Shown here: positions 1-8,220 of the stretch, one piece after another | How the letters are laid out: each line of letters begins with the position of its first letter | Numbering within the stretch: the stretch's first letter is position 1 | Assembly (NCBI GenBank): GCA_910575555.1 | Contig: CAJTFX010000034.1 | Coordinates: 1 to 49,016, forward strand | Direction of reading: 5' to 3' | Source of the DNA: Lachnospiraceae bacterium | Lineage (GTDB): Bacteria; Bacillota; Clostridia; Lachnospirales; Lachnospiraceae | Length of the DNA: 49,016 nt | Notes under the pieces: model-generated | Databases searched by the model: none | Seen by the model: only the letters and a program-made list of their open reading frames with translations | Told to the model about the DNA's origin: nothing | Position numbers and translations under genes: made by a program

Positions 1-31
1 TTAAATTCAGGAGTGTAGTTTTGTGACATAA
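1..31 (-). CDS. Start of IS3-type transposase OrfA (partial)
   Basis: The reverse strand reads ATG at position 31 followed by codons for MSQNYTPEF, running off the left edge. An N-terminus of the form (M)xxxYTPEFK is typical of the small helix-turn-helix OrfA protein of IS3/IS150-type elements, which binds the element ends. A ribosome site AAGAGGT lies 7 bases ahead of the ATG. Only about ten residues are visible, so the family call rests on this short motif and on the promoter and position next to a broken gene. Confidence 0.6.
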
Positions 32-100
32 TGAGTACCTCTTTTCTTGTGTTATTGATTATATCTCATTAGCCACTCCCGTTACAACTTTATTATAGCA
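1..100 (-). mobile_element. End of an IS3-family-like insertion sequence
   Basis: On the reverse strand this stretch holds a TATAAT box (about 92-98), an AAGAGGT ribosome site and the start of a transposase gene, while the sequence right of about position 100 reads on as a binding-protein gene. IS3-type termini end in TG...CA, and a CA occurs at 99-100 on the plus strand. The element boundary at 100 is therefore an estimate. It appears to have split the neighbouring substrate-binding protein gene. Confidence 0.6.
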
Positions 101-403
101 CTTCAATACTATGATCCGACGGTTGTGGTTGCAGGCTTAGATCCGAGTGCGTCTACCGACCCGATTCTGGCACAGGTTTATGGGTATCTGCCGGAAAACC
201 TGTTAAATGACCTGAATTCCGAAACAGACGAGGCAAGGATTAAAGAAATTTATGGGACTATCCTGACAACGATGGCTGACCAATGCCTTGTAACACCGTT
301 GTACTATACCCGTCAATTAGCTGTGTACAATGACAAGGTTGCTGATTATGTATATGTTGGCGATACGAGTTTCATATCCGTTCAGAACATTATGGCAAAA
401 TAG
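101..403 (+). pseudogene. C-terminal remnant of a nickel/peptide ABC substrate-binding protein
   Basis: About 100 codons stay open from the presumed IS border to a TAG at 401-403. The protein end (YDPTVVVAGL..., then a TDEARIKEIYGTILT stretch and PLYYTRQLAVYND) has the look of the C-terminal lobe of SBP_bac_5 family proteins such as NikA, OppA or DppA. These extracellular lipoproteins deliver nickel-chelates or peptides to an ABC importer. The first roughly 400 residues, including the signal peptide, are missing from this window and probably lie beyond the IS element. A GTG at 125 is in frame but has no ribosome site, so the fragment is unlikely to be translated. Confidence 0.7.
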
Positions 404-424
404 TAATTAGATGCAGTCAAAGAG

Positions 425-554
425 GGAGGGATGTGTATCGTATAGAATGAAAAATCTTCTTCTTACAGCATATTTGGCTTTCAAAGTATGCGGCTCTCTA
501 TAACCGAATATTTGGCAGCCTGTTCAGGAAGCATGAATAATTAAAAGCCGATGC
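425..554 (+). repeat. Intergenic repeat, copy 1 of 3 (about 130 bp)
   Basis: Starts GGAGGGATGTGTATC and ends in GCATGAATAATTAAAAGCCGA. It is nearly identical to 8221-8345, which lacks 5 bases near the start, and is related to 13693-13815. All copies lie in the same orientation, in gaps between functional modules. The right end forms the 5' arm of a terminator hairpin here and in copy 2. In this copy, the frame that is open in copy 2 is broken by stops. Confidence 0.85.
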
Positions 555-582
555 TATCACTTGAAATGAGTATCGGCTTTTT
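543..582 (+). terminator. Intrinsic terminator
   Basis: AAAGCCGAT pairs with ATCGGCTTT around a 19-base loop and is followed by TTT. It closes the repeat and would stop reading from the broken binding-protein gene into the ECF operon. Confidence 0.7.
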
Positions 583-641
583 GTTATGATGCATAAATGT
601 CTAACGGTGGCAGATGAATAAGTGCAGATGATTTTTTGCCG

Positions 642-693
642 TTTTGGAGCAGGTTGCAACATTTTGGAGCAGATAAAAAAATGTCAATATGAT
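642..693 (+). promoter_or_regulatory. ECF operon promoter with AraC-type direct repeats
   Basis: TTTTGGAGCAG occurs twice, at 642-652 and 662-672, exactly 20 bp apart, which is about two helix turns. A TATGAT -10 box lies at 688-693 and the second repeat covers the -35 position. This is the layout of a class II AraC-family activator site. The likely activator is the YbtA/PchR-like protein encoded at 3588-4538 in the same gene set. The binding partner is inferred. Confidence 0.65.
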
Positions 694-749
694 AAAGTCT
701 GTCTTGTATGGGATTTGCACTTTGCAGACCCCAATTATTTTAATATATG

Positions 750-765
750 GTTAGCCTGTTCTAAC
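750..765 (+). promoter_or_regulatory. GTTAG-N6-CTAAC palindrome ahead of the ECF genes
   Basis: GTTAG and CTAAC flank six bases (cctgtt) just before the AAGGAGG ribosome site of the ECF S gene. The same arms and spacer recur at seven other places upstream of metal-related genes in this window, so it is taken as an operator of a shared regulator. Its position downstream of the promoter fits repression. Confidence 0.6.
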
Positions 766-782
766 TAAAAGGAGGACTTTAC

Positions 783-1364
783 ATGAAACAGAAGATTCAA
801 CCAAAGGATTTGATTACAGTAGGTGTTTTTTTGGCAATCATGTTCATTGTGTGCATGGGTGTTGCAATGCTGGGGTACATCCCTATATTTATCCCTCTTC
901 TCTCGGTATTGGTTCCTTTGATAGGCGGCATTCCTTTTATGCTGTTTTTGACAAAGGCCCGGAAATTCGGGATGGTGCTGATTATGTCTGTAATGATCGG
1001 ACTGGTAGTCGGCTTGATGGGAATGGGCGTATGGGTAATCGCGACAGCTCCAATCAGTGGCATTTTGGCAGAAATAATCTTAAAATCAGGAGGATATGGC
1101 AGTGTGAAAAAAAGTATTTTCAGCTATGGTGTTTTTTCCACATGGGTAATTGGAAACTATATCCCCATTGTAGTGACCAGAGATAACTATTTTTCCATGC
1201 TGGTTTCTGGTTATGGGCAGGAATATGCAGAAACACTGATGGGGTATATCCCAGACTGGAGCCTGATTCCTCTGCTTTTTGCGTCCTTTCTATCCGGCAT
1301 CTTAGGGGCGCTGATTGGAAGGGAGCTTTTGAAGAAACATTTTGTAAGGGCAGGGATTGCATAA
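783..1364 (+). CDS. ECF transporter S component, MptD/Trep_Strep-like
   Basis: A 193-aa, very hydrophobic protein with about six membrane segments and no soluble domain, matching the size and layout of MptD-type (Trep_Strep family) substrate-specific components of energy-coupling-factor importers. The S component binds the substrate in the membrane and docks on the T subunit. The next two genes encode exactly the T and A parts, with a TAATG overlap into the T gene, so the set is a complete importer. AAGGAGG precedes the ATG by 8 bases. Substrate is not known. The neighbouring YbtP/YbtQ-like ABC pair and AraC activator suggest a siderophore or other metallophore, or its metal. Confidence 0.85.
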   Translation: MKQKIQPKDLITVGVFLAIMFIVCMGVAMLGYIPIFIPLLSVLVPLIGGIPFMLFLTKARKFGMVLIMSVMIGLVVGLMGMGVWVIATAPISGILAEIILKSGGYGSVKKSIFSYGVFSTWVIGNYIPIVVTRDNYFSMLVSGYGQEYAETLMGYIPDWSLIPLLFASFLSGILGALIGRELLKKHFVRAGIA

Positions 1365-2092
1365 TGTGGGCAATGATGCTGCAGAGCAGGCAAGGGAGGG
1401 CGTTTTTGGATCCAAGGACAAAAATGCTGTTGGTTATTACCATTACGTCCATTGTAATAGGTGGAGGGAACGGTGGTGCAATGAATATTATAAAGCCGGT
1501 GCTGACTGCTGTGCCGTTCCTTTTGTTTGTGGTGGAAAGAAAATGGAAAACAGCCATGACCTATGTGGCGGTATACATAGCGGCATTTTCAGGGGAACTG
1601 TTTCTGGTTCCCATAACAAGGGGATTCTTGAATTTTATCGTTGTTGCGTGCTGTGGTATGTTCTCGCGTTTTATGCCGGGAATTGCTATGGGAAGTTACT
1701 TGGTAAGCACAACTACAGTCAGTGAGTTTATGGCAGCCATGGAGCGACTTGGGTTGCCGCAGAAACTTACAATCCCATTATCTGTAATGTTCCGTTTTTT
1801 TCCTACGGTAGGAGAAGAATATAGTGCGATTGGGGATGCCATGCGCATGAGAGGGATACATTTTGGAGGCGGAAAGCCTGGAAAAATGCTGGAATATCGC
1901 ATGGTACCGCTGATGATTTCCTGTGTGAAGATAGGGGATGAGTTATCTGCGGCAGCATTGACACGTGGACTGGGGGCATCGGTGAAAAGAACCAATATCT
2001 GCCGTATTGGTTTTGGCGTGTTTGATGTCCTGGTAATGCTGATATGCATTTTGGGATTCTGTATTTTGATTGGAAATAAATGTTTAGGATAG
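1364..2092 (+). CDS. ECF transporter transmembrane (T) component, CbiQ/EcfT family
   Basis: A 242-aa integral membrane protein, hydrophobic at the N-terminal half, with the family's charged cytoplasmic stretch: an A-M-R-M-R-G segment near residues 158-163 and a second A-L-T-R-G segment near 197-201. These Ala-Arg-Gly-type coupling helices of CbiQ/EcfT proteins transmit ATP-driven movement from the ATPases to the S component. Its start codon overlaps the S-component stop by one base, indicating translational coupling, and it is followed 10 bases later by the ATPase gene. Family assignment is firm; the substrate is set by the S component and stays unknown. Confidence 0.88.
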   Translation: MWAMMLQSRQGRAFLDPRTKMLLVITITSIVIGGGNGGAMNIIKPVLTAVPFLLFVVERKWKTAMTYVAVYIAAFSGELFLVPITRGFLNFIVVACCGMFSRFMPGIAMGSYLVSTTTVSEFMAAMERLGLPQKLTIPLSVMFRFFPTVGEEYSAIGDAMRMRGIHFGGGKPGKMLEYRMVPLMISCVKIGDELSAAALTRGLGASVKRTNICRIGFGVFDVLVMLICILGFCILIGNKCLG

Positions 2093-2102
2093 GAAATAGT
2101 TT

Positions 2103-3563
2103 ATGATTGAACTAAAAAATGTCAGCTTTTTTTATACGGGAGAACAGGCGGACGCAGGAGTGAAAGATATCAGCCTGGTATTTGAAGAAGGCAAAGTGGT
2201 TCTGTTGTGTGGAAAATCCGGGTGCGGGAAAACCACGCTGACGCGTCTGATCAATGGCTTGATTCCGCATTACTATGAAGGAACCCTGACAGGGAATGTT
2301 GTGGTAAACGGATATCTGGTAGCAGATACTGCACTATATAAAATGGCGGGGATAGTCGGTTCTGTATTCCAGAATCCCCGCAGCCAGTTCTTTAATGTGG
2401 ATACAGACAGCGAACTTGCTTTTGCCTGTGAGAATATGGGAATGCCAGAGGAAGAAGTACGTCGGAGAATGGAATATGCGGTAGAGGAACTGGAACTGGG
2501 TTCTCTTTTAGGCCGCAGTATCTTTGAACTGTCTGGGGGAGAAAAACAGAAGATTGCCTGTGGCAGCGTTTCTACACTGGAACCAGAGGTATTCGTATTG
2601 GATGAACCGACCTCTAACCTTGACATGGAAGGCATTGCCCTGCTGAAAAAAGTGGTTGCGTACTGGAAGGCAAATGGAAAAACCGTTATTATTGCAGAGC
2701 ATCGGCTGAATTTCCTGGCAGATCTGGCAGACAGAGTTATTTATCTGGAAGATGGAAAGATTGCCGGAGATTATGATGGGGTGACATTTTTTGGACAGCA
2801 GGTCTCTTTTTACAGGGACAGAGGGCTGCGGTCACCATATTTGAAAGACATATGGCGACAGGAGAGGTATATGCCGCACCTGAAAGATTTCTGTTCGTTG
2901 CAAGGCTTTTATTACAGTTATGGGAAACCTGGTTCTGTATTGGATATTCCAAAGGCGGAGATCCCGCTTGGCCATGTGGTGGCTGTGGTTGGAAAAAATG
3001 GGGCAGGTAAAACTACATTAATACGGAGCATCTGTGGATTGTTGAAACATGATAAAGGAATTCTGGGTATAAGGAGAAAGAAATTAAAAGCAAGGGAAAG
3101 GCTTTCCATATGTTATATGGTCATGCAGGATGTAAATCATCAGTTGTTTACCGAAAGTGTTTTGGATGAAGTATTGTTATCTATGGGGCAGAAAGATCAG
3201 GCAACAGCGGAATGGATTCTGGACAGTCTGGATTTGCTGGAATTTAAGGATATGCATCCTATGTCCTTATCGGGTGGGCAGAAGCAGAGAGTAGCGATTG
3301 CGTCTGCGTTGACTTCTGACCGGGAGATCATTGTTCTGGACGAACCGACCAGTGGATTGGATTTTTTACATATGCAGCAGGTGGCAGAAGGGATTCGGAC
3401 GCTGCAGGATAAGAACAGGACTATTTTTATCGTTACACATGATCCGGAGTTTATTGCGGCCTGCTGTACAGATATCCTGCTTATGGAGCGAGGAAAGCTC
3501 AGGGAACAGTACCCTCTTGACAGTGAGGGCATGGGGAAACTGAAAATATTTTATGGGATATAG
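2103..3563 (+). CDS. ECF transporter double ATPase (fused A components)
   Basis: A 486-aa protein with two complete ABC ATPase domains in tandem. The first has Walker A GKSGCGKTT (from residue 38), signature LSGGEKQK and Walker B VFVLDEPTSNLD. The second has GKNGAGKTT, LSGGQKQR and IIVLDEPTSGLD. Most ECF systems use two separate ATPase genes (EcfA1 and EcfA2); here both halves sit in one chain, as in YkoD/MtsB-like proteins. It powers uptake by the S and T components encoded directly upstream. The gene is followed after 24 bases by the AraC regulator gene, so all four are probably one transcript. Confidence 0.88.
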   Translation: MIELKNVSFFYTGEQADAGVKDISLVFEEGKVVLLCGKSGCGKTTLTRLINGLIPHYYEGTLTGNVVVNGYLVADTALYKMAGIVGSVFQNPRSQFFNVDTDSELAFACENMGMPEEEVRRRMEYAVEELELGSLLGRSIFELSGGEKQKIACGSVSTLEPEVFVLDEPTSNLDMEGIALLKKVVAYWKANGKTVIIAEHRLNFLADLADRVIYLEDGKIAGDYDGVTFFGQQVSFYRDRGLRSPYLKDIWRQERYMPHLKDFCSLQGFYYSYGKPGSVLDIPKAEIPLGHVVAVVGKNGAGKTTLIRSICGLLKHDKGILGIRRKKLKARERLSICYMVMQDVNHQLFTESVLDEVLLSMGQKDQATAEWILDSLDLLEFKDMHPMSLSGGQKQRVAIASALTSDREIIVLDEPTSGLDFLHMQQVAEGIRTLQDKNRTIFIVTHDPEFIAACCTDILLMERGKLREQYPLDSEGMGKLKIFYGI

Positions 3564-3587
3564 GATTAATGAAAGCGAGGGATGAGC

Positions 3588-4538
3588 ATGTGGATTACCG
3601 AGCATGAAATGGGCGGTAATGTGAGAAAGGTCTGCGAGGATGAAACTTGCACAATCTTTAAGGTACTGGGAAAGGGCGGAGAAGGAATGATGACCGTCTA
3701 TCCAGTATTTAAAGGATGTTGTCTGATATACAATGATTTTCACATGGAGCGGTGTGACTCAGGCTTTCAGCCAAGAAGACAGATATTCTGTATTGATCAC
3801 TGCAGGGAAGGACGGATTGAATGGGCTGTGGATCGAAACCGTTATATTTATGTGGAAGGTGGGGATATGCAGGTAAACTCACGGGAACACCACTGTACAG
3901 ATTTTGTCTTTCCGCTCTGCCACTATCATGGTCTAACCATCAGCTTTGACGTGGAAGAAATCAGGGAAGAGCTGCTGCATATCATGGAGGGGTTTTCTGT
4001 GGATGTTGTCCGGCTGCGGGAAAAATTCTGCCCGGACGACCGTACTTTTATTATGCGGGCAGGCGTGCAGGTGGATCACGTTTTCTCAGAACTCTATCAT
4101 CTGCCAGAGCATGTGAGGTTGCCTTATTTTAAGATCAAGGTGCTGGAGCTTTTGTTGTTCCTGGAGACATTGGAGGTTCCGGCAGGCGGAGAGGAACGAC
4201 CATATTTTTATAAGACACAGGTAGACAAGGTGAAGGATATCGTTGCGCTTCTGACAGAAGATCTGGAGCACTGGTATACGCTGGAAGAATTGTCAGAACA
4301 TTTTTCTTTTCCACAGACATCCCTGAAACAGTGTTTTAAGGGGATTTACGGCTGTTCCATTTCTGCGTATATGAAGGAATACCGTATGAATGCAGCTGCG
4401 CTGATGCTGAAAAATACGCAGGATCCTGTGATTGCCATTGCGTCACGTGTGGGATATGAAAACCCAGGAAAATTTGCCGCCGCTTTTCGTTCCGTGGTAG
4501 GAGTGACGCCTACAGAGTATCGGAAAAATATTGTCTGA
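3588..4538 (+). CDS. AraC-family regulator, YbtA/PchR-like
   Basis: A protein of about 316 aa with a poorly conserved N-terminal effector domain and two C-terminal AraC helix-turn-helix motifs from about residue 215 (FSFPQTSLKQCFKGIYG, then VGYENPGKFAAAFRSVVGVTP). The length and the isolated second-motif pattern match siderophore-responsive activators YbtA and PchR. The ATG at 3588 is chosen over 3582 because GAGGG lies 6 bases ahead of it. It lies between the ECF genes and the ABC pair, and it likely activates the promoter bearing the direct repeats at 642-672 when a ferric siderophore is present. The ligand is inferred. Confidence 0.82.
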   Translation: MWITEHEMGGNVRKVCEDETCTIFKVLGKGGEGMMTVYPVFKGCCLIYNDFHMERCDSGFQPRRQIFCIDHCREGRIEWAVDRNRYIYVEGGDMQVNSREHHCTDFVFPLCHYHGLTISFDVEEIREELLHIMEGFSVDVVRLREKFCPDDRTFIMRAGVQVDHVFSELYHLPEHVRLPYFKIKVLELLLFLETLEVPAGGEERPYFYKTQVDKVKDIVALLTEDLEHWYTLEELSEHFSFPQTSLKQCFKGIYGCSISAYMKEYRMNAAALMLKNTQDPVIAIASRVGYENPGKFAAAFRSVVGVTPTEYRKNIV

Positions 4539-4542
4539 TTGG

Positions 4543-4558
4543 ATTAGTCTAAACTAAC
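4543..4558 (+). promoter_or_regulatory. ATTAG-N6-CTAAC palindrome ahead of the ABC pair
   Basis: ATTAGtctaaaCTAAC lies 4 bases after the AraC gene stop. It keeps the 6-bp spacer of the window-wide palindrome with one changed base in the left arm. It is followed by a weak hairpin and T-run (4598-4624), echoing the operator-then-hairpin order at 8470-8501 and 17206-17237. Confidence 0.5.
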
Positions 4559-4597
4559 AAGAGTGGAAAGCAGGAATTTTGTCTGGTAAGATAAAGG

Positions 4598-4624
4598 CGT
4601 TCCCAAATTCAAGGGGGCGTTTTT
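4598..4624 (+). terminator. Possible leader hairpin with T-run
   Basis: CGTTCCC can pair with GGGGGCG through five Watson-Crick and two G-T pairs, around an 8-base loop, and TTTT follows. It lies between the operator at 4543 and the ribosome site of the ABC gene. It could be a weak terminator or attenuator, or chance. Confidence 0.3.
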
Positions 4625-4653
4625 CTATTATACAGAGTTCAGGAGGTCTGATT

Positions 4654-6441
4654 ATGAAACAGAAAAAAGGAACATTTGCATCGGTGCTGTTCTTTGCAGG
4701 GCAATATCGGTGGAAGATGGTCGTTTCCGTAGCACTTGCCATATGCAGTGTTGCAGGTGGGCTTTTGCCCTATCTGGGCGTTTATCGTATTATCCTGCTC
4801 TTTTTTGAAGAAACACCTTCAAAGGAGCAGATTTTGCCATGGATCGGTCTTTGCGCCGCCGGGTATCTTATAAAACAGGTTTTCCATGGCCTGTCTACAA
4901 CATTTTCCCATATTTCCGCTTACCATATTCTGGAGAACATACGCCTTGCGCTTTCAGAAAAGCTGATGCGGCTGCCCCTTGGGGATACGTTGTCTAAGAC
5001 GGCAGGCGAGTGGAAAAGTGTCATTGTTGACCGGGTGGAGACAATTGAACTGCCTCTGGCTCATATGGTTCCGGAGGGGACATCTAATCTGCTTCTTCCT
5101 GTTTGTGTGTTTGCATATATGCTGGTAATAGACCCATTGCTAGCTTTGTCTGCGCTGGCCTGCGTCCCTATAGGGGGGATAGTTTATGGGATCATGATGA
5201 AAAATTACAGTTCTCAATATGATAAGTATATGAAGGCATCCAATCATGTGAACAGCGTCATTATTGAATATACAGAAGGAATTCAAGTTATTAAGGCTTT
5301 CAATCAGTCTACAGGCTCTTATCAGAAATATGCCAATTCCGTGGAAGAGTTTAAGAACTTTACTCTGGATTGGTTCCGTTCAACATGGGGGCTGATGAAT
5401 TTAGGGGCAGCGATTCTTCCGTCCACTCTGCTTGGAATTCTGCCAACAGGAATATTGTTATATTTAGCAGGGAACCTGACACCGGCAAGGCTGACTCTTG
5501 GGATTATCCTTTCTTTGAGCGTAATCGGACCGGTGAGCTGGTTTAATACAGCAGTCAATGACTATAAGTCTATCCAGTATGCAATCCGGGATGTGAATGA
5601 GGTGCTGGGGCTTGCGGAGCTTCTGGAAACAAAGGAAGAAATTCCGCTGAAGGATTTTGGAATTTCTATAAAACAGGTATATTTTTCCTATGGTAAACGG
5701 ACAAAAGAGGTGTTTCGTGGACTGGATCTGGAATTACCGCAAGGGAGTTATACTGCGTTGGTAGGACCCTCTGGAGGCGGAAAATCTACAGTAGCCAGGC
5801 TTATTGCCCGTTTCTGGGATGTGACGGAGGGTAGTATTACGATTGGCGGTACCGATATTAGAAAAATACCTCTGACACAGTTGGCCAAAATGGTAAGCTA
5901 TGTGTCACAGGAAAATTTTTTATTCAATTGCTCCCTTCTGGAAAATATCCGACTTGGAAAACCAGAGGCATCTGAAAGAGAAGTGCTGGAGGCGGCCAGA
6001 GCGGCCAAATGTGAAGAATTTATCAGCCGGTTGGAGAAGGGATGGGATACCCTGGCCGGAGAAGCCGGAGCGAAATTGTCGGGAGGGGAGAGGCAGCGTA
6101 TCGCCATAGCCCGGGCCATTTTAAAAGACGCGCCAGTGGTCATCCTGGATGAGGCCACAGCATTTACAGATCCGGAAAATGAAGCACAGCTGCAGGCATC
6201 CATAGCCAGGCTGACGAAGGGGAAAACATTGCTGGTGATTGCTCACCGGCTTTCCACTATAAAAGATGCGGACAATATCGTATTAATCAATAAGGGGAAT
6301 ATAGAGGCTGCAGGCTCCCATGAGCAAATGCTTAGGGCAAGCAAGTTGTACCGCCAGATGTGGGAGGCGCATATTGGTGCAAAAAGCTGGTCCGCAGGAA
6401 ACAAAGGGACGGACAGGAAGGAGGATATGTGCCATGTTTAA
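4654..6441 (+). CDS. Exporter-fold ABC transporter, permease-ATPase half (YbtP-like)
   Basis: A 595-aa half-transporter with six N-terminal membrane helices and a C-terminal ATPase domain: Walker A GPSGGGKST, signature LSGGERQR, Walker B VVILDEAT. ATG at 4654 is chosen because AGGAGG lies 8 bases ahead; an upstream in-frame TTG at 4579 lacks one. It overlaps the next half-transporter gene by 8 bases, so the two make a heterodimer. Sequential pairs of about 600 aa next to a YbtA-like regulator resemble YbtP/YbtQ (yersiniabactin) and IrtA/IrtB, which import ferric siderophores despite an exporter fold. Import of a siderophore is an inference. Confidence 0.82.
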   Translation: MKQKKGTFASVLFFAGQYRWKMVVSVALAICSVAGGLLPYLGVYRIILLFFEETPSKEQILPWIGLCAAGYLIKQVFHGLSTTFSHISAYHILENIRLALSEKLMRLPLGDTLSKTAGEWKSVIVDRVETIELPLAHMVPEGTSNLLLPVCVFAYMLVIDPLLALSALACVPIGGIVYGIMMKNYSSQYDKYMKASNHVNSVIIEYTEGIQVIKAFNQSTGSYQKYANSVEEFKNFTLDWFRSTWGLMNLGAAILPSTLLGILPTGILLYLAGNLTPARLTLGIILSLSVIGPVSWFNTAVNDYKSIQYAIRDVNEVLGLAELLETKEEIPLKDFGISIKQVYFSYGKRTKEVFRGLDLELPQGSYTALVGPSGGGKSTVARLIARFWDVTEGSITIGGTDIRKIPLTQLAKMVSYVSQENFLFNCSLLENIRLGKPEASEREVLEAARAAKCEEFISRLEKGWDTLAGEAGAKLSGGERQRIAIARAILKDAPVVILDEATAFTDPENEAQLQASIARLTKGKTLLVIAHRLSTIKDADNIVLINKGNIEAAGSHEQMLRASKLYRQMWEAHIGAKSWSAGNKGTDRKEDMCHV

Positions 6442-8182
6442 AACGGTAAAGAGGATTATCCATTGGACAGGAGAATATAAAAAACGTCTATACTGGGGAT
6501 TTTTATGGTCTTTTTTGCAGACCATGTTTACGGCGCTGCCGGTCATGGGAGCAGCATGGTTCCTTGACAGCATGATAAAAGACAGCCGGGGAGAATCCAC
6601 TATGAAGCCGGTCATGGCTTTTTATGCGCTAGGGTTTATGGTTGTGGCGATTGGAGGAAGATTTGCCTTTTCTTATCTCCGGGCAACTTTTCAGGAAAGC
6701 ATTGCATATGAAAAAACGGCGGAGGAACGAATCCAGATTGGCAACATTTTAAAACGGGTCTCCCTGGGCTTTTTTGACAGGAACGACACAGGTGAGATAG
6801 CCGGAGCCGTCACTACGGATCTTTCGATATATGAAATGTATGCTATGAAGATGACAGATATAATCATAGGAGCCTACATCCATGTGGCGGCTATGATACT
6901 CTGCCTGCTGTTTTTCTCCTGGCAGGTGGCAGCTGTAGCGCTGGCGGGTGTCCTTTGCTCCGGATTCTTTCTGCATCGGATGAGCTGTTCCAGCCATCGC
7001 AATGCCATTACTCATCAAGAAGCGCAAAACAGGCTGATTACCTCGGTAATTGAATTTGTTCGGGGGATTGCCGTGGTAAAGGCTTATGGCCAGGAAGGTG
7101 TCTCAGTACAGGGCATACGATCCGCATTCTTTGAACACCGGAAAATCAATATCAAGATTGAGCTGGATTATGTGTGGTGTAACGGCCTCCATCAGCTTTC
7201 CTGCAAACTGGCGTCTGTGGGAATTGTATTCATGTCAGCGATTCTCACTATGGAGGGCGAAATGACACTGCCCGTCTTTCTGATGATGTCTGTTTTTTCC
7301 TTTACCTTGTTTTCACAGGTGGAGCAGGTGCAGAATGGGGCGCACACGATGCAGTTGATTGAGACAGCAATGGATAAACTGGAAGCAATTAAGAAAGCAG
7401 AATTTATTGATACAGATGCAAAAGACATCAGGATAGAGCACAGTGATATATGTTTTTCGGATGTATCTTTTGGATATGGCAGGAGACGCGTGTTGGATGG
7501 TGTGACCTTTCGGATTCCGCAAGGATCCACGGCGGCGGTTGTCGGGCCGTCCGGCAGTGGAAAAACTACCATCTGTAATCTTCTGGCGCGGTTTTATGAT
7601 GTAGACAGCGGGAGCATTACCATAGGCGGTATGGATGTACGGAAACTTACCTGTGACAGCCTGCTGAAAAATATTTCCATGGTATTCCAGAACGTGTATT
7701 TGTTCCATGATACTATTGAAAATAATATTCGTTTTGGGAATCCTGATGCAACTCATGAGGAGGTCATTCAGGCGGCGAAAAAAGCATGTTGCCATGACTT
7801 CATCACGCAGCTTACAGATGGATACAAAACTGTAGTCGGCGAGGGCGGAGCTACTCTTTCAGGCGGGGAAAAACAAAGGATTTCCATAGCCAGGGCAATT
7901 TTAAAGGATGCATCTATTGTCATCCTGGATGAGGCGACAGCAAGTGTTGATCCAGAAAACGAGCATCTGATTCAACAGGCGCTTAATGAATTGACTGCAA
8001 GGAAGACAGTCATCGTTATAGCACACCGTCTGGCAACGATTGAAAATGCAGAGCAAATTCTGGTGGTTGATTCTGGACGGGTTGTTCAAAAAGGAACCCA
8101 TACAGAACTGATTAGACAGGCAGGCCTCTACCAGCGATTTATCAACATCCGTGAGCAAACGGAAAGGTGGAGTCTTGTTTAG
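6434..8182 (+). CDS. Exporter-fold ABC transporter, second half (YbtQ-like)
   Basis: A 582-aa permease-ATPase with Walker A GPSGSGKTT, signature LSGGEKQR and Walker B IVILDEATASVDPENE. The start at 6434 follows AAGGAGG and overlaps the upstream gene by 8 bases, which suggests coupled, equal production of a heterodimer. The chain is shorter at the N-terminus than a longer possible reading from 6320, which has no ribosome site. With the upstream gene, the ECF importer and the AraC activator it forms a plausible metallophore import module with no biosynthesis genes nearby, meaning use of siderophores made by others. A repeat and terminator follow 40-180 bases downstream. Confidence 0.82.
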   Translation: MFKTVKRIIHWTGEYKKRLYWGFLWSFLQTMFTALPVMGAAWFLDSMIKDSRGESTMKPVMAFYALGFMVVAIGGRFAFSYLRATFQESIAYEKTAEERIQIGNILKRVSLGFFDRNDTGEIAGAVTTDLSIYEMYAMKMTDIIIGAYIHVAAMILCLLFFSWQVAAVALAGVLCSGFFLHRMSCSSHRNAITHQEAQNRLITSVIEFVRGIAVVKAYGQEGVSVQGIRSAFFEHRKINIKIELDYVWCNGLHQLSCKLASVGIVFMSAILTMEGEMTLPVFLMMSVFSFTLFSQVEQVQNGAHTMQLIETAMDKLEAIKKAEFIDTDAKDIRIEHSDICFSDVSFGYGRRRVLDGVTFRIPQGSTAAVVGPSGSGKTTICNLLARFYDVDSGSITIGGMDVRKLTCDSLLKNISMVFQNVYLFHDTIENNIRFGNPDATHEEVIQAAKKACCHDFITQLTDGYKTVVGEGGATLSGGEKQRISIARAILKDASIVILDEATASVDPENEHLIQQALNELTARKTVIVIAHRLATIENAEQILVVDSGRVVQKGTHTELIRQAGLYQRFINIREQTERWSLV

Positions 8183-8220
8183 ATATATCTTTTAATTATG
8201 GAAGTGCCTTAAGAAATAAA

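Noticed and set aside
1120-1557. 145-aa reverse frame over the ECF S and T genes
   Set aside because: No ribosome site and complete overlap with two recognised membrane protein genes.
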